Source: Allodiplogaster sudhausi
Taxonomy: Eukaryota > Nematoda > Chromadorea > Rhabditida > Diplogasteridae
Direction: 5' to 3'
NCBI GenBank assembly: GCA_945643635.1
Contig: CALZFC010000009.1
Span: 3,967,001-4,031,000, forward strand
Length of the DNA: 64,000 nt
Shown here: positions 39,201-50,204 of the stretch, one piece after another
Numbering within the stretch: position 1 is the stretch's first letter
How the letters are laid out: each line of letters opens with the position of its first letter
Translations under genes and position numbers: made by a program
The notes under the pieces: generated by a model
Told to the model about the DNA's origin: nothing
What the model saw: only the letters and a program-made list of their open reading frames with translations
The model's database searches: none

Positions 39201-40677
39201 CAGGGTAAGATGGCAAGAGGATGCATGTCTTTCGAGAAATTACCTGCTACTAAAGTTGCAGGGGCGTCGCCAACGAAGCTGCGTATCGTGTGCGAGTTCA
39301 GGCCGTTGTTGGCTGAGAGAAGAATACATCATCACATTTATTTTAACTTGAACTCAATTATTTAACGATATCTCGTTATATTTCCATGTAATGTTTCCAA
39401 TTCACTTCATTCTTGTTTGGTTGGCATACGAAGGCCGGTGAGACTGGCCATCGATGGCGCTGATTGGAAAACAGTGGCTCTTTGGTCGAGAGAGGGACGG
39501 ATGATCAACGAAAACATTGACTCGATATGTGGATGACACACTTTCGTAAGGGGCTCCCCCGGTCTGTTGTGGGCATGTGAAAAGGTGAAAAAGTGTGGAG
39601 GAGGAATTGGAAGAGATTACTGATGAGCTGACAAGATCGAACTAGGGGAGAGAGAGAAAGAGAATGAGAGAGAGATAGAGAAGGCAAGAAAGAAGAGTAG
39701 AATATGGAAGCCAATGAAGTTGCTCACGGCGACTTCTCCCTCCAACCTCTGAGCACACAAAGGGAGGGGTCATAGATAGCCCAGCACAAAAGGATTCTGA
39801 CTCTGCACTTTTAGCTGCAAGCGTGTCTGCCTTATCATCGATTATGACGAGAATACAAAAGAGCAAGACTAGATTGATCTAAAGTGCGGAGCTCAGATTC
39901 ACATCTTGAATAGGCTTGATTCAAAGCAACACGTCAAGGCTTGGCTATTGGCTAACCGGAATGATGGAATAAAAGTTGTGAAACGGCAAGAAGAGTAAGA
40001 GTGCCGACAGATTTGCATTTGCATGAATAATAATACTATCCCAACTCATCATTGAAACGCGACATTTGCCAACCATAAATGTTTTTTCCCGTTTCCTTCG
40101 TGTGTTTTAGATATGCAGGCGACAAGTGAGCTCACCTAGTGAACAAAAAGTAAAATAATTGTGAATATATGTGATATATAAAAAGGAGGAACCAATGTCT
40201 CCCTCGAATCGTCCAGAATGGTACATGGCAGAGTCATCAATGTCTTCCTCTTCCTCCACAACTTCTCTCTTTGCCCGGGCGGCTGCGAACTCTTCGTCAG
40301 TCAGCGCCGTTTCTGCTTCGAGAATCGTTCTGTCGAAGAACTGCAATTAAACTCCCTTTTCATCTTGTTCAAATCATATTGTTTGAGCTTGAAAGATCAT
40401 TGAAAGATTGAGCTCAATTATAGAAGGTCTATTTTAATTAAATATCATTTTTACTTTACGTGTCTTTCTTAGATATTACGCTCCGTATTGTATCATCAAA
40501 TGCACTGTGTACTTTGAAGAGAAAAAGGCTGGATAAATGGTGGCAGAAGTAAGAGAGTGGAAAAGTGCTGACTTCGTTGACATCCTTTGTACGCGTTCCT
40601 ATGGCAGCGTTGCATCTCGGCGCACTCCAAAAGAGAAGAGCGACGGAAATGAGGAAAAGAAGCCGGGGACAACGCAT
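36282..40677 (-). CDS. Secreted astacin-type zinc metalloprotease with two ShK domains (complete, 11 exons)
   Basis: Secreted protease of the nematode NAS family, 412 residues. Exons (minus): 40677-40573, 40340-40193, 39312-39244, 39188-39098, 38419-38283, 37868-37773, 37651-37589, 37044-36947, 36874-36760, 36704-36508 (or to 36484), 36401-36282. A hydrophobic signal peptide opens the protein ([11 protein letters not shown]). The propeptide carries the FEGDI aspartate-switch motif near residue 80. The mature enzyme starts near RNAVRQ (111). Zinc site [13 protein letters not shown] (H203, E204, H207, H213) and Met-turn SIMHY (M260, Y262) are intact, so it should be active. A Thr/Pro-rich linker leads to two six-cysteine ShK modules (336-372 and 376-412), the last ending at CGKC then stop. 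Such enzymes act in cuticle or extracellular-matrix processing; the exact substrate cannot be read from sequence. All introns are GT-AG. Confidence 0.95.
37349..37421. repeat. GA-rich microsatellite in an astacin intron, with (TAA)n nearby
   Basis: GA units with AGAGAAG interruptions between the exons at 37044 and 37589. A short (TAA)n array lies at 37490-37510 in the same intron. Confidence 0.9.
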
Positions 40678-42362
40678 ATCCCACGACTGACCAGACTGAT
40701 ATGAGAAGGCAGGGGTGGGCACCCGTTAGGTCACCTGAATCACCACGGATTACGCTGTTTTCGTAAGGCGGGATGAAAAGATAGAGAGTGAGAGGAGGCC
40801 TCCCGAAAGAGAAAGAGACTCGAGCACACCACCCACCCACTATGAGGCACTCCGCTAGGGAGGCGGGCCCAATTCTCTCCCTTCCTCGTTCAAAAGATGC
40901 GTGACCACTGGATGATTTGTGTGCTTTTTGATAGCATCCTCATTTTCAAAGATTGTTAAAGTAGACAAGTTGAAGCTTGTCAGATCGACATCGACAGTTT
41001 AGTGAAGGAAGGCCTAGACTCATCAGAATTTTTTCAATTAATAAATCTATTATTACTATTAGTTTTGTTTTCTAACACTTGTCATTAATAGAGTGAATAT
41101 AATAAAACTTGACCAATGAAGAGCAATATTAAGATCAATTAGCATAACACTTTCAATGAAACATTAGTTATTAATCGCAATTGAAAAGGAACCACTTGGA
41201 AGTGTTTGCAGATGAAGAATCATCATGTCACAGAAAAAAAGGCTCCGAATATAGTAGTGGTTTTTTTTCTCGAAAAAGTTGAGTTGAATTAGTAAACGAG
41301 CCTATATTACTCGTATTTATTTGTTACTGAAATGATTCAAGAAGCAGATGGCATGAAGAAATTCGACAACAAAGTAAAAGAAGTCTGAAAGTTGTTCTGT
41401 CCCTGTTTGAAAAGCAGTGGAAATGGCTAAATCCAAAGGTCTCAAACTTCTGAGCTGTATTTATTTAAAGGATGGTGCTCAACAATACTTATATGTGATT
41501 TCAAATTGAGACTGCACATCCAGCACTCAGAGATGACGAGAGAAAAAGCGAAGTCTGGGATTTCTGGAAAAATTGGATGAGCTTTGGACAACAGTTTACA
41601 TGGCAATCCTCTTTATCGGAACTATCACCGGTTGAAAGTTCGCGGTTTACAAATTGATAAAAAAAATGTAACTGGTTTAGAAGAACCTCACAGGCGCTGC
41701 TCACTGCATGCTCTTCCACTCGCCGTTTACTCGACAATTACAGCGAACATATTTGTTTTTTCTCTGGTTTGTAAATAAACTCGCTACACATATTTAAATA
41801 AAATTTCGATTGAGATGCATCTGCGCTAACTGCCACTTCTGCGGTACGGTTGTAGGGATAAAACCGCCATTGCCCGGATGCTGTGAACGGATTTATTTTA
41901 ACAAGAAATGTGCATACATGTGATTCTTTGAAAACATGATGAAGCATTTGAATTACTCTTCCAAAGCGTTTATAACAATTTTTTTTAAAATTTTCCTAAT
42001 TACAATTCTTAAGCCAAAATTTTCACATTCTTCGATTTAGCTTCGTGTCTCGACTGCATATGGCAGCCGCTTTAAACAGTCTAGCAGTTTAAAGCGGCTG
42101 CCATATAGTTGAAACACAGTTGCCTTTTGGCAGCAATGATGATGGCTTACCAATCAATTCAACAAGTCTTCGCCAGTGGAAGACGAGAATGCGGCCGTCC
42201 CTGAATGCCATAATAATGAACAGACAAAACATTCCCGCAGAATACCTTGTGATATGAGTAAGGCTCCGATGAGTCAGTGGTTACAATAAAAGGAGCTGAC
42301 ACCCTTTCATGAACACTTTTTCTCATTCTTCTGCTTTATTATTGTTGTTATTGATTTTTTAG
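40678..42362. other. Astacin upstream region and intergenic DNA
   Basis: No gene supported. The astacin promoter should lie just above 40677, but no clear TATA box is visible. The stretch 40980-41500 is AT-rich, and a perfect hairpin occurs at 42058-42106. Confidence 0.55.
42058..42106. repeat. Perfect 20-bp inverted repeat with 9-nt loop
   Basis: Arms at 42058-42077 and 42087-42106 are exact reverse complements (ATATGGCAGCCGCTTTAAAC on the left). A transcript of either strand would form a 20-bp stem with loop AGTCTAGCA. Confidence 0.95.
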
Positions 42363-42678
42363 GTCTGCGATAAGCAGAATATGTGCGGTGCATTCTCTGT
42401 GCCACTGTTTCTGGTACTCGCCATCGCTGGGTTTCAGGTTACTTTAACGAGAAATTATCACAATATTTATCCAATTACTCAAAAGCCTTATTCCTTACTG
42501 TAGTTGAGCCAAAGAACTACCCCTGGTTCAGTTCTTGCAAGCGCTGCCAGTCAACGATCTACTCCCACCAAATGACATTGCCAGCAATGAGCCTCCATGT
42601 AGAAGCTTTCCTTGCTTCGGACCTGTTCTTCGCAGCAAGCGAGCTACCGAAACCTGGACTATGATAATTGGGCTATAA
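42361..42678 (+). CDS. Small secreted-peptide-like gene, 67 residues
   Basis: Two exons: 42381-42437 encodes a signal-peptide-like start (VPLFLVLAIAGF), and 42532-42678 follows in phase after a CAG acceptor. An acceptor-like TTTTTTAG at 42361-42362 lies 18 bases before the ATG. The mature part has two cysteines four residues apart (CRSFPC) and a dibasic KR, features seen in peptide-hormone or small secreted precursors. I recognise no family. An acceptor-like CTTCCAG at 42693 could add an amphipathic Lys/Ala-rich tail ending at about 42784. A related sequence follows at 43524-43619. Confidence 0.4.
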
Positions 42679-43074
42679 ATACTATACTTCCAGTCAGAAA
42701 AGCAGGCAACGACGCGGCCAAGAAAGCCAAGGACGGGCTTCAGGATCTTGGAAAGGCTGCATGCAAAATTCTGTCTCTTTGTTAAGGAAAGGAGATCACA
42801 TAACTTTGTGATATCCTACATATACGCCGAAAACTGCAGATGAAATAAAGAACTGGTTCTTCGTGCTTCTTCGGAGTTCCTTACAAAATTAGTCATCACA
42901 TTACTGTTCGACAAACGAAGTTGAATCATTTGAAAAGACAAAAATGGAGACGTATTTGGATTTCATCTCCATGATTTGACAGAAGTCCGAGATTAGCATC
43001 TCGGACATCTGTCAAAAAACTTTTTCCTACACAATATTATGCTATATGCCGAAAACTGCAGGTGAAATAACGAA

Positions 43075-43450
43075 ATGGTTCGACTGACGTCTTCGGAATT
43101 CTTTAATCATCACGCTGTTGTTCGACTTATGAAAAATAACGTTACTATAAAAATGCGAAAATGATATTGATAGGCTCCAAACTAGCTGTTATCTAGGTGG
43201 AGAATTTGACCTCAATCCCGTTGTGAGAGACTAACAATGGAAAAGTAAAGGTCACACTGAAACGAATGCAGAAGCTATGAAAAGATATACATATCTCTGT
43301 ATATCGTCATTTCTACAAGACAGACTTTTAACAGAAAACTTCATTTGGCGCCCAACAAATAAGCTTTTATTGACAACGTCTTGCTTCTCTACAGGATTTA
43401 TTCAGGCTCGTCTTTTATCGAAAATTGTTGGTATATTTTCCTTTTAAAGG
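43075..43450 (+). repeat. Dispersed repeat, copy A (partial)
   Basis: Shares long stretches with 44822-45208, for example TCATTTCTACAAGACAGACT and TTCAGGCTCGTCTTTTATCG. It carries no long frame and lies between the secreted-peptide copies. Confidence 0.85.
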
Positions 43451-43523
43451 AGATCTAAGGCGAATTTAATAGTGTCTTGTTTTTTCGACTTATTAGGTCG
43501 GCTTGAGCTAACAACGCTTTCAG

Positions 43524-43619
43524 TTCTTGCATGCGCTGCCGGTGGCTAGTGATCACGAGACCGCGCTGGGAGCGGGCTCCCTGGGAGTGCGGTATCTTAG
43601 ACGAGAAGGATCTCAGTGA
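43524..43619 (+). pseudogene. Diverged second copy of the secreted-peptide exon 2
   Basis: After a TTTCAG acceptor the frame starts FLHALPVASD, close to FLQALPVNDL of the 42532 exon, and ends at TGA after 31 residues. It lacks the two cysteines and KR, and no signal-peptide exon was found upstream. Flanking sequence is duplicated too (TCGGA-ATCTGT block at 42990-43050 and 43655-43700). It may be a relic or a fast-evolving paralogue. Confidence 0.45.
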
Positions 43620-43818
43620 CCATCGCGAGGCAATCGGAGACTTATTTGGATGACAGCATCTCGGATATCTGTTAAACCCCTTTTTTTTTTACAATATTAT
43701 GCCCTTTCTCTCTCACAATTCGAGCTCATATCAACTGTCAGATTTGCAAGAGAGCTTGCACTTTAGAACAACGAAATAATTTCGTTTGCCTTAGTTTAGT
43801 TCTTTTTTGATTTTGCAG

Positions 43819-44591
43819 GTGGAGGACGTTCGCGCCGGCTCGCTGTCGGCCGTGCATCTCCGGCCGGGCGACATCATCAAGGCCATCAACGACAAGGCCA
43901 TCGCCTCCATCTCCATGGCCGCCGCTTACATCCAGTCCTCTATGAAAGAGCGCAAGTAAGGGTCTCTTTTTCAGAACTCTAATATTTTTACAATATAAAA
44001 TAAATAATAATTTTAAAAAATCTAAAAAAAAAATTTATCTGTTTAGGTTCGTTGAGATTCTGGTCGAGTGCTCGGCCGAGCAGAAGGGAGACGCCATCGC
44101 AATGCCAGACGACGTCGTCAACATTGCAGAGAGACAGGCAGGAAAACATTTGAATTTATTTGATAATGAAAAATTTAAATCTTTTAGAGTCCAAACAACT
44201 GCTTGGACTCTAAAAGAAACTATAGTCAAGATTTGTACTCATTTTCTGTATTTGTTTAAAAAAGTATTTCTTGGATTGATTGATGCATTTCTTTCAGATT
44301 GATTTCATCAAGAGCGGCGGAGCCGCAAGAATCGCCCTCGTTCCGCTTCTGGCGAAGAAGACGACGCCTGCGGACGCGGCGGCCGACCGCGTCCGCCGCC
44401 AGTCTTTCGTGGAGGGAGGCGTACAGGAGGTTGACTCTTCTTCTTTTTCTCATTTCACAGGTCTTTGAGGGTTTCGAAACGAACACAATAAAATAAAATA
44501 AAACGCAAAAATATAAATATTTCTTTATCAACAGGTCCGCATCGAGAGCGACGTCGATCCGGCGTCGCTGCGGTCCTGCAAGGGCGAATAG
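43819..44591 (+). CDS. PDZ-domain protein, C-terminal four exons (5' part not found)
   Basis: Exons 43819-43955, 44047-44137, 44298-44429 and 44535-44591 join in phase to give about 138 residues ending at TAG. The first two give a PDZ second half: a turn (VRAGSLSAV), LRPGDIIKAINDKAI, a helix, then FVEILVEC. The third contains FIKSGGAARIALVPLL. The exon with the PDZ carboxylate-binding loop should precede 43819, but 42.4-43.8 kb is occupied by repeats and the peptide copies. The gene may start further away or be truncated. Intron 2 uses a GC donor (CAG|GCAGGA). It is probably a cytoplasmic scaffold; no partner can be inferred. Confidence 0.7.
44180..44217. repeat. Perfect 15-bp inverted repeat in a GC-AG intron
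   Basis: Arms TCTTTTAGAGTCCAA (44180-44194) and its exact reverse complement (44203-44217), loop ACAACTGC. It lies 40 bases after the GC donor of PDZ-gene intron 2. Confidence 0.95.
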
Positions 44592-44686
44592 GACAAGCCC
44601 ACTCAAGCTAGCCCCGCCCTACCGTCCCAAGTAGAAAACCCATGTTGCCCCTTGTCTTCTATCAATTTCTAGAGTGTCTTTATAGC

Positions 44687-44692
44687 AATAAA
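44687..44692 (+). terminator. Poly(A) signal AATAAA of the PDZ gene
   Basis: Canonical hexamer 96 bases after the stop codon. Confidence 0.7.
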
Positions 44693-44821
44693 GTGAGTTT
44701 TTGTTAGATAGTTTCACATTTCAATGGACAGAGAATACACAAAAAAAATATGCCGGAAAATATAAAACGTTCAAAAAATATAAAGAAAAATGATGACGAA
44801 GATTTTAACAAAGAAATAGAT

Positions 44822-45655
44822 GTCAACAAATTCGGAGTTCCTTAATCATCAAAATGTTGTTCGAGTTATGAAAAACGTTACTATAAAAATATGAAAATAA
44901 TATTGATTCGCTCCAAAACTAGCTGTTCTCAAAATGGTTGGAGAATTTGAGCTTAATCCCGTTGTGAGAGACTAACAATTGGATGGAAATGTCAAGAAAT
45001 AATTCACACTAAAACGGATGCAGTAACTATGTAAAGAAATGTCTCTGAATATCGTCATTTCTACAAGACAGACTTTTAACAGAAAAACTTCATTTGGCAC
45101 TTAACAAATAAGCTTTTGTTGTCAACATCTTGATGTGTGTTTCTCTACAGGACTTATTCAGGCTCGTCTTTTATCGAAAATTGTTTGCATATTTTCCTTT
45201 TAAGGTGGTGTGTTTCGATTATTCTGTATATTGTTTCTCTTTATTATGTTACAAGATTTCTTGTTACAAGAGTATGAAAGCGACTGAGTATCAAAAAAAG
45301 GAAATGGAAATTATTCGCACAGTTGGCAGATATTTGAACAAGTGAAAATATACTAGTGTGATATACAGATATACTAGTGTGACAAATAGAAATGAAGAGG
45401 CAAGCGAAACGAAACTTATCCCACTACTACTCATGCATACATCGCTCTCTTCACAAGGATGGTAACAGACAAGAAAAGAATACTCTACTTCTTATGGTTT
45501 CTCCCACATCAGTTAGAGCTACTTACTGTCATAACCTGATATCTATATCACTTTCTCTCTCAGTGAACAGCAAAGACAAGACTAAGATAAAGGTTTGGCA
45601 AAAAATGCTTTGGTGCATTCTTTTATGGTTTGCGTAAGGAAAGTCTGTAAAATAT
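44822..45655 (+). repeat. Dispersed repeat, copy B left part
   Basis: Matches copy A (43075-43450) over its first half and copy C (50205-50870) over its second half, ending at GTCTGTAAAATA. It is interrupted by the element at 45656-49412 and resumes at 49413-49600. Confidence 0.88.
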
Positions 45656-46439
45656 CACACAGAAAACGATGTGACAAGGGATGTCACAATTTGATGTCAC
45701 AATAATGTACCGATTTTACGCCAGTACATATGTGTTCCACCCCATGTCACAATTTATGTTCCAAAAAATTGAGACCTCCAGTGAAACAGAAATGTGACGC
45801 GCCATGTCACAATTTTCGAGCGGTGGAGGACAACGTATCCCAGCAAAAATGTGACATTGCATGTCACAATTAGGCGACAGCACATAAATTGTGACATCCC
45901 CCCACCGTTAGCTCCGCCCCTTTTTCTTTCCCTCCCCCTTCATCCATTCTTCGAATTATTGATTCATTTAATGCAATATTATGCATGCCACTGGCATTTA
46001 ATAACCAATATGAATCATTCATTACATTAATGAAACCTTCAAAAGATTACAGCAACAACTCAACACATTCACAAGAAAACAATAACATGTAAACACACTT
46101 ACAATATAACAGCGCCGAGTTAAGATGAACTTGATCTACTTAATCATGATAAAATGACGTTACTGGTCATAAAACAACAAGAATTAATACATACTGTAAA
46201 GACTGTTTTTCTTAGAAGGATATGTCTATGTTACCAGTTACTTTCTGAATGAATCTTGGAAATGAAAATTCGATTGTTCTAAAATGAAAGAAACTTCTAA
46301 CATGAAAGCAAGTTATAAAATGAAAGAAACTTTTACAAAGATGAAAGAATGTTCTCAAGTGAAATAAACTCAAGCAAAGGAAAATTTTGAAATGTAAGAG
46401 TCAACAAGAAACTGTGATCTAATGAGAACAGATGGCCTC

Positions 46440-46661
46440 TTTTCGGCCATAAGGGCCTCCAAATTGCGGTAGATGAGCCCTGCATCTCTTGATAAGGGCT
46501 CCGGAGTGCGGATGCGCTCGACCCAGCAGCGCGCATCGGTGCCAAGTCCGACTTGCGCTTGCGAGGCCGGGAGGGCGGCGTGAAGAAGGGCTCGCCCTCC
46601 CGGCCTCTATGATCGAGTCATCGGGGATGTCGGCTGGTGGACGGCGGTTACTGGAAAGAGA

Positions 46662-46711
<50 letters not shown>

Positions 46712-49054
46712 AGAGAGAGGTACTAGAGATAGGCAGCTAGAGAGACTGCGTGTCGTACGCTGACACTGCTTCCAACTATTATTCCTATTATAACGATTTT
46801 TCAAATGAAACAAAATATTAGATAATCAAGAATACATTAACAGAAGTAGCCTGTTGTACACAATATACGTTACCATAAAAAAAAAATACACACAAAGGCA
46901 CGCAGCCAGGCCCGCCGCCACAAGGTCCGAGCGTCATCGAAGGCGCCAGCAAAGAAGCTGAGGGCCGAGGCCACTTCCATCCACTCCTGAATTAGATTCT
47001 ACCTCCTTTATATATCATTAGTTCTTGATAAGAAAAAAAACCCTTGGTCAGCAAAAGTACTTTTGTAAAAGGTTTACCCCACTTAACAGTGAAATAAAGT
47101 TCATTCCTATCACAAATCTATCTAATTTCGTGACAGAATAATACCGGTTGGCGAAGGAACGCACAAAAAGCTTTATTTTAGAAAATAATGTGATTAAAAA
47201 AACGTCATAGGAACTTAGAAGGAATATGTCGTACCTTTTCTCAGGTGGGAAGGAAGGCGGAGAGAGAAGAAGCCGAACGCCCTCACCAGCTCGCCGTCCA
47301 CCTGTCGCCCCGACTACTCCCGTCCTCTTCTTCGAGCTGGGCACGTTACTCGTGCTGAAATAAGCAACAATTTATAAAGTATTTATTACAATTTACAACA
47401 ATTAAGGAAAGCACATTCCTATCACACATCTGAGCTATCTAATATAGGGTATGAAAGGCACTGTCGAGGACCCTGAGAACTAGGATGGGGAAGGAGGTAT
47501 TGGACCCGGAAACCAGGGTGGGATTGCTAATTGATACTCAAAAACATGGCGAGGTAGGGCTTCGGGGAGGCCCCAAACCAGGGTGGGTACTGTCAAATCG
47601 ACAGAATCTTTTTTTTCCCCTGATCTAATTTCCTGACAAATTAATATAGGTTGGGGAAGGTACGCGATAGAACCTTTTTTTAAAGAAAATAAATGATTTA
47701 AAAAAATACCAAAGGAACATAAAAAGAATAAGTCGCATCTTTCGAAGTAGGGAAGGAAGGCGGCACGTGAAGAAGACGAACTCCCTCACGAGTTCGCCGC
47801 CCACTCGTCTCCCCGTGGACTCCGGTCCTCTTCATGGAGCAGGCGCTGAAATAAGCAACAATTTATAAGAAATTCCGACAAAAGGAAACTAATTGGGGGG
47901 GGGGAATAAAAAAGAACCAGGTTAAGCCAGGGAATTTTGGACTACAGTAATCTCAAAGAGTACGGTACATGGAAACAAGTCTTGTTAATGCAATTATTTA
48001 AATCGAATCTTATATTACTTTTTAATATCAGGAATAATGTTATCAATAAACCAGTATCCTTTATAAAAACTAATAAAAATAATTATCATTACTAAGAAGC
48101 GTTAATTATTCGTCGTACCATTATTTTAATTTTTTTTTAAATACACTCTGAAACCGTAACGGCTGGATTGTGTTACGGTAGATCACGTAAAAACAAACAT
48201 TGCCCAGAAAAAAAATTGTAAAAAAAAATGCAAATAATACCTTTTGGCTAAGAACATTATCCTGCTATAAAAGTTAAGAAAAATTATAAACGGGGATTAG
48301 GTAATAACAAATGAACAAAGAAAAAAGTTGGGAACAAACTTTTCAATGTGTGGGAAAATGATTTATTTTTACTCTAAGAACAATAAACGAACAAAACTTA
48401 TTTAAAAGTCAATGTTGTGAGACGAGTCTGTAAAGTTATCGTACCTCGACAAAAATGCAGAAGCTTAAGCGATGAAGCTGCACGGTGCGCGGTTGTTGGG
48501 TGGATACGGCAAGAAAAGTACTGAAAATATAAAATTGCTGAAATAAGTATGCGAATTTCAACATGAAATATAAACGATAGTTAATGTACCAATAAAGAGA
48601 AAACATATTAAATATTTAAATTCGTTGGGAAGAATGATAGCATCAGCTATGAAGAAGGATCCACTTATGAAGAAAAGAATTAAAAGCAAACCAGGCTCGG
48701 ATGTCAAAAGAAGTTGATCTTGCTGTGCGCGCCGCTGCGCTATCTCGCTCCAGCAATCGCAGAGAAGAACAGCGAGCCTGATAATAAAAGAACAACGTTG
48801 CATATTCAGCATATTTAATAATGTTAATGTTATTACTCATTCGTGAAAAAGGAATGACAAAAGTACTAAGGCATAAAAATTGCAACAGAAACTTGCATGA
48901 ATCAGCATTAACAAATCAGCTTTTTACTCCCAGAAGCGGGATGAATAAGTTGAACGTTTTAATTACTTACTATTAGAAGAAGAGTCTCCAGTCATCCCTC
49001 GCGAGCGCAAAGAGCAGCTTCAGCTGCCTACGCGGCCCGGGACGACTCCCGCTT
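46440..49054 (-). other. Cluster of splice-bounded GC-rich blocks inside the element
   Basis: GC-rich islands in AT-rich DNA, several flanked by good minus-strand splice sites: 49054-48970 (TTGTTTCAG, then GTAAGT), about 48780-48695, 48518-48450 (TTTTCAG, then GTACGA), 47857-47740, 47345-47235 (TTATTTCAG, then GTACGA), 46998-46900 and 46645-46440. Some are open and basic/Pro-rich (SSKKRTGV, PPSFPPEK). The 49054 block has stops in all frames before its donor. It could be a spliced noncoding RNA, a decayed gene or captured exons. I cannot assign a product. Confidence 0.35.
46657..46707. repeat. (GA)n microsatellite within the nested element
   Basis: About 20 GA units, preceded by AAAGAGA units. 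Confidence 0.95.
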
Positions 49055-49412
49055 TCTAACTGAAACAAAAGAGCATAATAGCAACGCTTACACGTCATAA
49101 ATATCATATCACAAAGCAATTCAATATTACAAACATGAAACAAACAAAAGGATAAGTTTTAAGTGTTTGTTAACCCGAGATTTTCTTTTGAAAATTAAAC
49201 GTTCCGTTCAAATTATGATTCCGAATATTTTTCTAAACATGATCGAAAGTGGTACAACGTCACATTTTCTGTTCTCGCACCGCCTCGTCCCCCCTTGCCA
49301 CCAAAATGTGACATTGGTTGTCACAATTCTCTTCGGCGGCCGCTTGCGTGTCACATTTTTGGTCACAATTTTGGATGGAACATTAATTGTGCGTCACATT
49401 TTTTTCTGTGTG

Positions 49413-49600
49413 ATGACTGAATCTGATCAAAAATACAAATACCTTCGCGTTTTACATCAATTAATTAAAAAAAGTAATTGAAGTCTCATGTTACTTGTTG
49501 TCAAAACATAATATATTGGTATAGAAAGTCCAGTGCTATACAATTTTGTTGTTATCACGTTGTCTTCACTGTCTGAAGTAGTCGCCCCACTTACAGCACT
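49413..49600 (+). repeat. Dispersed repeat, copy B right part
   Basis: Resumes the alignment with copy C (50872-51065), including CGCGTTTTACAT, TGAAGTCTC-TGTTAC and TAGTCGCCCCACT. This establishes that 45656-49412 is an insertion. Confidence 0.85.
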
Positions 49601-50204
49601 CTTTGGGAATATACAAACAGATAAATAGATCACTGGCATTTTCTTTATTCTCGCTTTCTTGATAAATCTAAAAGAGGCTCTGATTTTAATCTCAATGTGC
49701 TTACAGTTGTTGATATATGTACAAGGTCTTTTATCGTTAATCTGTGTTCGAATTTCTCTTGTTCGAGGGCATTTATTTAATTGTTGTGTCATTATGCTTA
49801 ATGTGAATAAAAATAAATAATTATATAAACAGCCTAATGAAATGCCGTTAGTTGTACTTTGTTGTCACATTATTCTTAAACAAACGTTTTGGCCCATCGT
49901 ATATCAATAAAATAAATTCTAACTTAAAAGCTTTTTACGTCTCTCCTGATGGAACTGGTGCGTTCTCATCATATACTTAGGTCAAAAGGTTAGCATGTTA
50001 TTCATTTCTGTAAGTATACGCTCTTGCGAGAATAATTTCTCCATTAGCAGACTAGCAATTTGAAAAAAATTTGTTATCGGCTTTCTTTTCTTCTCATTCT
50101 CTTGATTTCTCTCGTTTACGGTTGATCTCCAATCATCTCTCTTCTAATAGAGTATCTCTTCTCATAGCCAGACACGCCGCCTCCACACTCCTCTTACACA
50201 TGAT

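Larger units (their letters stand above)
45656..49412. mobile_element. 3.76 kb element with terminal inverted repeats, nested in repeat copy B
   Basis: Ends are CACACAGAAAA...ATGTGAC and its reverse complement GTCACAT...TTTTCTGTGTG, about 20 bp of imperfect TIR. The flanks form a continuous repeat when the element is removed, by comparison with copy C. An AT dinucleotide flanks both ends and may be the target duplication. Both subterminal zones are packed with ATGTGAC and GTCACAATT motifs in both orientations. No transposase is recognisable, so the element is probably non-autonomous. It contains a cluster of GC-rich exon-like blocks on the minus strand. Confidence 0.75.

Noticed and set aside
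40455..40506. Possible extra exon in the astacin propeptide
   Set aside because: It has splice-like ends, but its phase does not fit the phase-0 junction between the signal and propeptide exons.
42058..42106. Rho-independent terminator
   Set aside because: The hairpin lacks a following T-run and the genome is eukaryotic, so this interpretation does not apply.
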